Positions 20,907 through 22,929 of a DNA stretch of 22,929 nucleotides are shown here, piece after piece. The translations under genes and the position numbers were made by a program. The stretch spans positions 1-22,929 of IMG/VR virus record IMGVR_UViG_3300031578_000356. One strand, 5' to 3'. The notes below the pieces were generated by a model, which searched no databases, was not told the DNA's origin, and saw only the letters and a list, made by a program, of their open reading frames with translations. The DNA comes from a virus. Within the stretch, counting starts at the first letter, position 1, and every line of letters starts with the position of its first letter.

Positions 20907-21113
20907 ATGATATTGTTACAAACTATAGCATTATTATGTCAAGTTGGTACTGGTACACTTGAACTCCACTTAAATTGTCAAAAATACTATATAAACTGTG
21001 TAGAAAAGAAGTATGATGAATACATTCTAAGAGTTTATGCTGAAAAGCGACTCCCTACTGATAATTTTTACGATACTTTTCTAAAGCAATGCCTTAAAGA
21101 AAAGGGGGTATAG
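20907..21113 (+). CDS. Small cysteine-containing protein, possibly exported
   Basis: 68-residue protein starting at ATG 20907, with AGGAG five bases upstream; a longer frame from 20856 would overlap the promoter and is rejected. The N-terminus (MILLQTIALLCQVGTGT) is hydrophobic and could be a short signal or membrane segment, but lacks the usual leading Lys/Arg. The remainder is charged (CVEKKYDEYILRVYAEKR). Four cysteines (11, 24, 31, 62) could form disulphides if exported. The family is not recognised. It is followed one base later by the thymidylate kinase, so it is probably co-transcribed with it. The gene is real by promoter, ribosome site and spacing; the function is unknown. Confidence 0.65.
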   Translation: MILLQTIALLCQVGTGTLELHLNCQKYYINCVEKKYDEYILRVYAEKRLPTDNFYDTFLKQCLKEKGV

Positions 21114-21114
21114 T

Positions 21115-21780
21115 GTGACAAATTCTATTTTTCCAGCTAAGTATTTAGTATTTGAGGGATGTGAGGGTGTAGGTAAAACAACTCAAACTAAAAAATTAGC
21201 AGAATATTTACGTAAAAAGGGTTATAGTGTACTTGAAACGAAAGAACCAGGTACACCGTTGTCCCCATTAACTATGCAACTACGTGGCATCATGCTTGAT
21301 GCCCAATATGAAAATGAAATGACTTCTACCGCACGTGAGTTAATTAGTCAAGCCATTCGCTCAATTCATCTAGAGCAAATAATCAAACCTGCATTAAATA
21401 AATATGATTTTATAATTCAAGATCGTGGAATCTTATCAGGTCTTGCATATGGTGATGCATGTGGAAATAGCATTGAATGGCTTCAAGATCTAGCCGAATG
21501 TGTATCAGAACCAATCACCCTAGATCCTTATTCTCTATATGATGCAGTAATTTATCTTTCTGGAGATGTTTCTAATGGTTTAACTAAAGCTAAAAATGCT
21601 AAACAAGAATTTGAAACTGGGGATGCAATAGAAGCAAAAGGAAGCGACTTTATGCACACTGTCTCCTTACAAATGGTAAAGTATGCTAGCTGGTTTAATA
21701 CTAAAACTATTAACGTCGATGGTAGAAATATTGACGAAGTATTTGATGAAATAATACAAATACTCGAATTGGAGCAATAA
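21115..21780 (+). CDS. tmk: Thymidylate kinase
   Basis: 221-residue dTMP kinase converting dTMP to dTDP for phage DNA synthesis, of usual family length. The P-loop FEGCEGVGKTTQ (residues 13-24) matches the FEGxDGxGKTTQ signature. ETKEPGTPLS corresponds to the TREPGGT motif, with Lys in place of Arg. IIQDRGILSGLAYG (~99-112) is the DRx motif. The late region GDAIEAKGSDFMHTVSLQMVKYASWF matches the xRIE...F...V...Y...A segment, though the lid SNGLTKAKNAK has Lys instead of the usual Arg residues. The start is GTG at 21115 with AAAGGGGG upstream, one base after the small protein's stop. The stop overlaps the next ATG by one base. It is distinct from the kinase-like protein at 13601. Confidence 0.92.
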   Translation: MTNSIFPAKYLVFEGCEGVGKTTQTKKLAEYLRKKGYSVLETKEPGTPLSPLTMQLRGIMLDAQYENEMTSTARELISQAIRSIHLEQIIKPALNKYDFIIQDRGILSGLAYGDACGNSIEWLQDLAECVSEPITLDPYSLYDAVIYLSGDVSNGLTKAKNAKQEFETGDAIEAKGSDFMHTVSLQMVKYASWFNTKTINVDGRNIDEVFDEIIQILELEQ

Positions 21781-22929
21781 TGACAGATAAGATTTCCAAA
21801 GAAGATGCTAAGAAGTTTAAAGACGAAGAGAAGCTTCGTGAAGAGACAGAGCGTCTAGAGAAGGAAAGAGAAATCACATCGATTTATGCTGAGATAGCTA
21901 AAGAAAAAGGCTATGTGAGCATGAATGATTTGATTGATGCTGGCTATACCAAAGACACTATAACATACTATTTTCGTAACCTATCTCGCCTTAATAGGGC
22001 AGCGCGCGAATCATACCCAGAATCATTCTTTGACATATATCTAAACACCCTATTTAATCCTGAAAATTTGCATAAAATGCAAAATGCCATAAAAGATCAT
22101 AAGAGATTCTTTATCACCACTGCTGTAACAGGTTGTCAAGCAAATGCTGAATTTATAGCTTCTATAAAGAATTTTTGTAAGAAGAATGATGCACATGCAT
22201 TAATTCTTGTAGCATCTGATCCAGCACATAATAAGTTTGCACCAGGATCAGACTACGGTACTATTGATGCTCAATTGGTGAATAATAAAGATATTTCGTT
22301 AGTAGTATCGGATGTCGCCCTTAACACTAATTTATGTATTAGTACAGTTAAACTTAGTGCTAAACATGTAGATCCCGCCACAAGTATGGGGCGTATAGCT
22401 TCTAAAAATGGTACATTTGTTTTTGCTTCACCTAAACAAAGACTTAAAGCTATTCCAGTATCTAATAGAAAGTTTCCACACTTTGTTATGACAACTGGAG
22501 CTGTGACTTTACCAGATTACTCTACGGGAAACTATATGAGTGGTCGTACGGCATTTATAGCAGAACATGATCATATTATGGGTGGTCTAATTATAGAGAT
22601 TGTAGATGATGATAGATACCATTTTAGACAGGTCCAGATTGACGAGAACGGATCTTTTATAGATCTTGGTATTAGATATCGTGCAGATGGTAAAACTGAT
22701 AAGGTAATACCAGAGGCATTTGTAATTGGTGATTGGCATTCAGGATCTACTGATCCAACAGCTAGAAGTGCATGGGAGGAAATCTCTAATGTATTAAAGC
22801 CTAAAGCATTAGTTATGCATGATTTGTTTGATGGTACAGCTATTAATCACCATGAGCGGATGAATGTAGTTTCAAGAGCTCAACTTGTTAAAGAAAACAA
22901 ACATGATCTCAAAACAGAAATGAAATTCC
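21780..22929 (+). CDS. Predicted metallophosphoesterase, 3' partial
   Basis: At least 383 residues, running off the window. The ATG overlaps the tmk stop (TAATG). The N-terminal ~32 residues are a highly charged helix (EDAKKFKDEEKLREETERLEK). Residues ~35-75 look like a winged helix or HTH (GYVSMNDLIDAGYTKDTITYYF). A central region (~110-300) has alternating strands, such as RFFITTAVTGCQANAEF, ALILVASDPAHNKF and FPHFVMTTGAVTLPDYST. At ~315-325 FVIGDWHSGSTDP contains a D-x-H (D318, H320) like motif I of calcineurin-type phosphoesterases, and ALVMHDLFDG follows. The downstream GNHD and GHxH motifs would lie outside the window, so the enzyme class is tentative. The combination of DNA-binding-like N-terminus and phosphoesterase suggests a nuclease or DNA-transfer role. 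Confidence 0.7.
   Translation, partial: MTDKISKEDAKKFKDEEKLREETERLEKEREITSIYAEIAKEKGYVSMNDLIDAGYTKDTITYYFRNLSRLNRAARESYPESFFDIYLNTLFNPENLHKMQNAIKDHKRFFITTAVTGCQANAEFIASIKNFCKKNDAHALILVASDPAHNKFAPGSDYGTIDAQLVNNKDISLVVSDVALNTNLCISTVKLSAKHVDPATSMGRIASKNGTFVFASPKQRLKAIPVSNRKFPHFVMTTGAVTLPDYSTGNYMSGRTAFIAEHDHIMGGLIIEIVDDDRYHFRQVQIDENGSFIDLGIRYRADGKTDKVIPEAFVIGDWHSGSTDPTARSAWEEISNVLKPKALVMHDLFDGTAINHHERMNVVSRAQLVKENKHDLKTEMKF

Noticed and set aside
1-22929. CRISPR array, insertion sequence, integrase or att site
   Set aside because: No regularly spaced repeats, transposase motifs, integrase gene or flanking core repeats were seen.

Overview
The window is a gene-dense, AT-rich segment of a tailed double-stranded DNA phage (Caudoviricetes). 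Every supported gene is on the + strand and the intergenic gaps are all under 200 bases. No host gene, rRNA, tRNA, CRISPR array or integrase was seen. The combination of a C-family (DnaE-type) replicative polymerase, T4-style recombination proteins and an SPO1/phage K-style major capsid protein suggests a large lytic phage, probably a myovirus. The host cannot be read from this sequence.

Bases 2-8245 form the replication and recombination region. A DnaE-like DNA polymerase III alpha subunit enters from upstream of the window and is cut into two genes by an HNH homing endonuclease. An unrecognised 175-residue protein follows, then a run resembling T4 gp32 - UvsY - UvsX (single-strand DNA-binding protein, recombination mediator, RecA-like recombinase). 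An SbcD/gp47-like nuclease comes next; it appears to start at an ATT codon. Together these would copy phage DNA and initiate or repair replication by strand invasion.

Bases 8295-9689 hold small proteins, one with a sigma-like helix-turn-helix and one placed as a terminase small subunit. Bases 9689-19486 are the packaging and head module. It contains terminase large subunit, portal, a dTMP-kinase-like protein with a helical tail, a coiled-coil protein, a second sigma-region-4-like protein, prohead protease with a C-terminal zinc ribbon, a probable minor or decoration protein, an acidic scaffold and the major capsid protein. A strong terminator closes the module at 19509-19535.

Bases 19587-22929 look like an accessory or nucleotide-metabolism stretch. 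It holds an HNH endonuclease fused to a P-loop kinase-like domain, a 68-residue cysteine-containing small protein, a thymidylate kinase and the start of a predicted metallophosphoesterase that runs out of the window.

The main items for a second look are the DnaE gene-in-pieces and the HNH-kinase fusion. Others are the ATT start of the SbcD homologue, an iron-sulphur-like cysteine pattern in the terminase, and a sequence module shared by the protease C-terminus and the capsid N-terminus. The list also includes a predicted ~60-nt RNA with an anti-Shine-Dalgarno stretch and a recurring GTATAAT element before genes. All functions are inferred from motifs read by eye; no database search was run.
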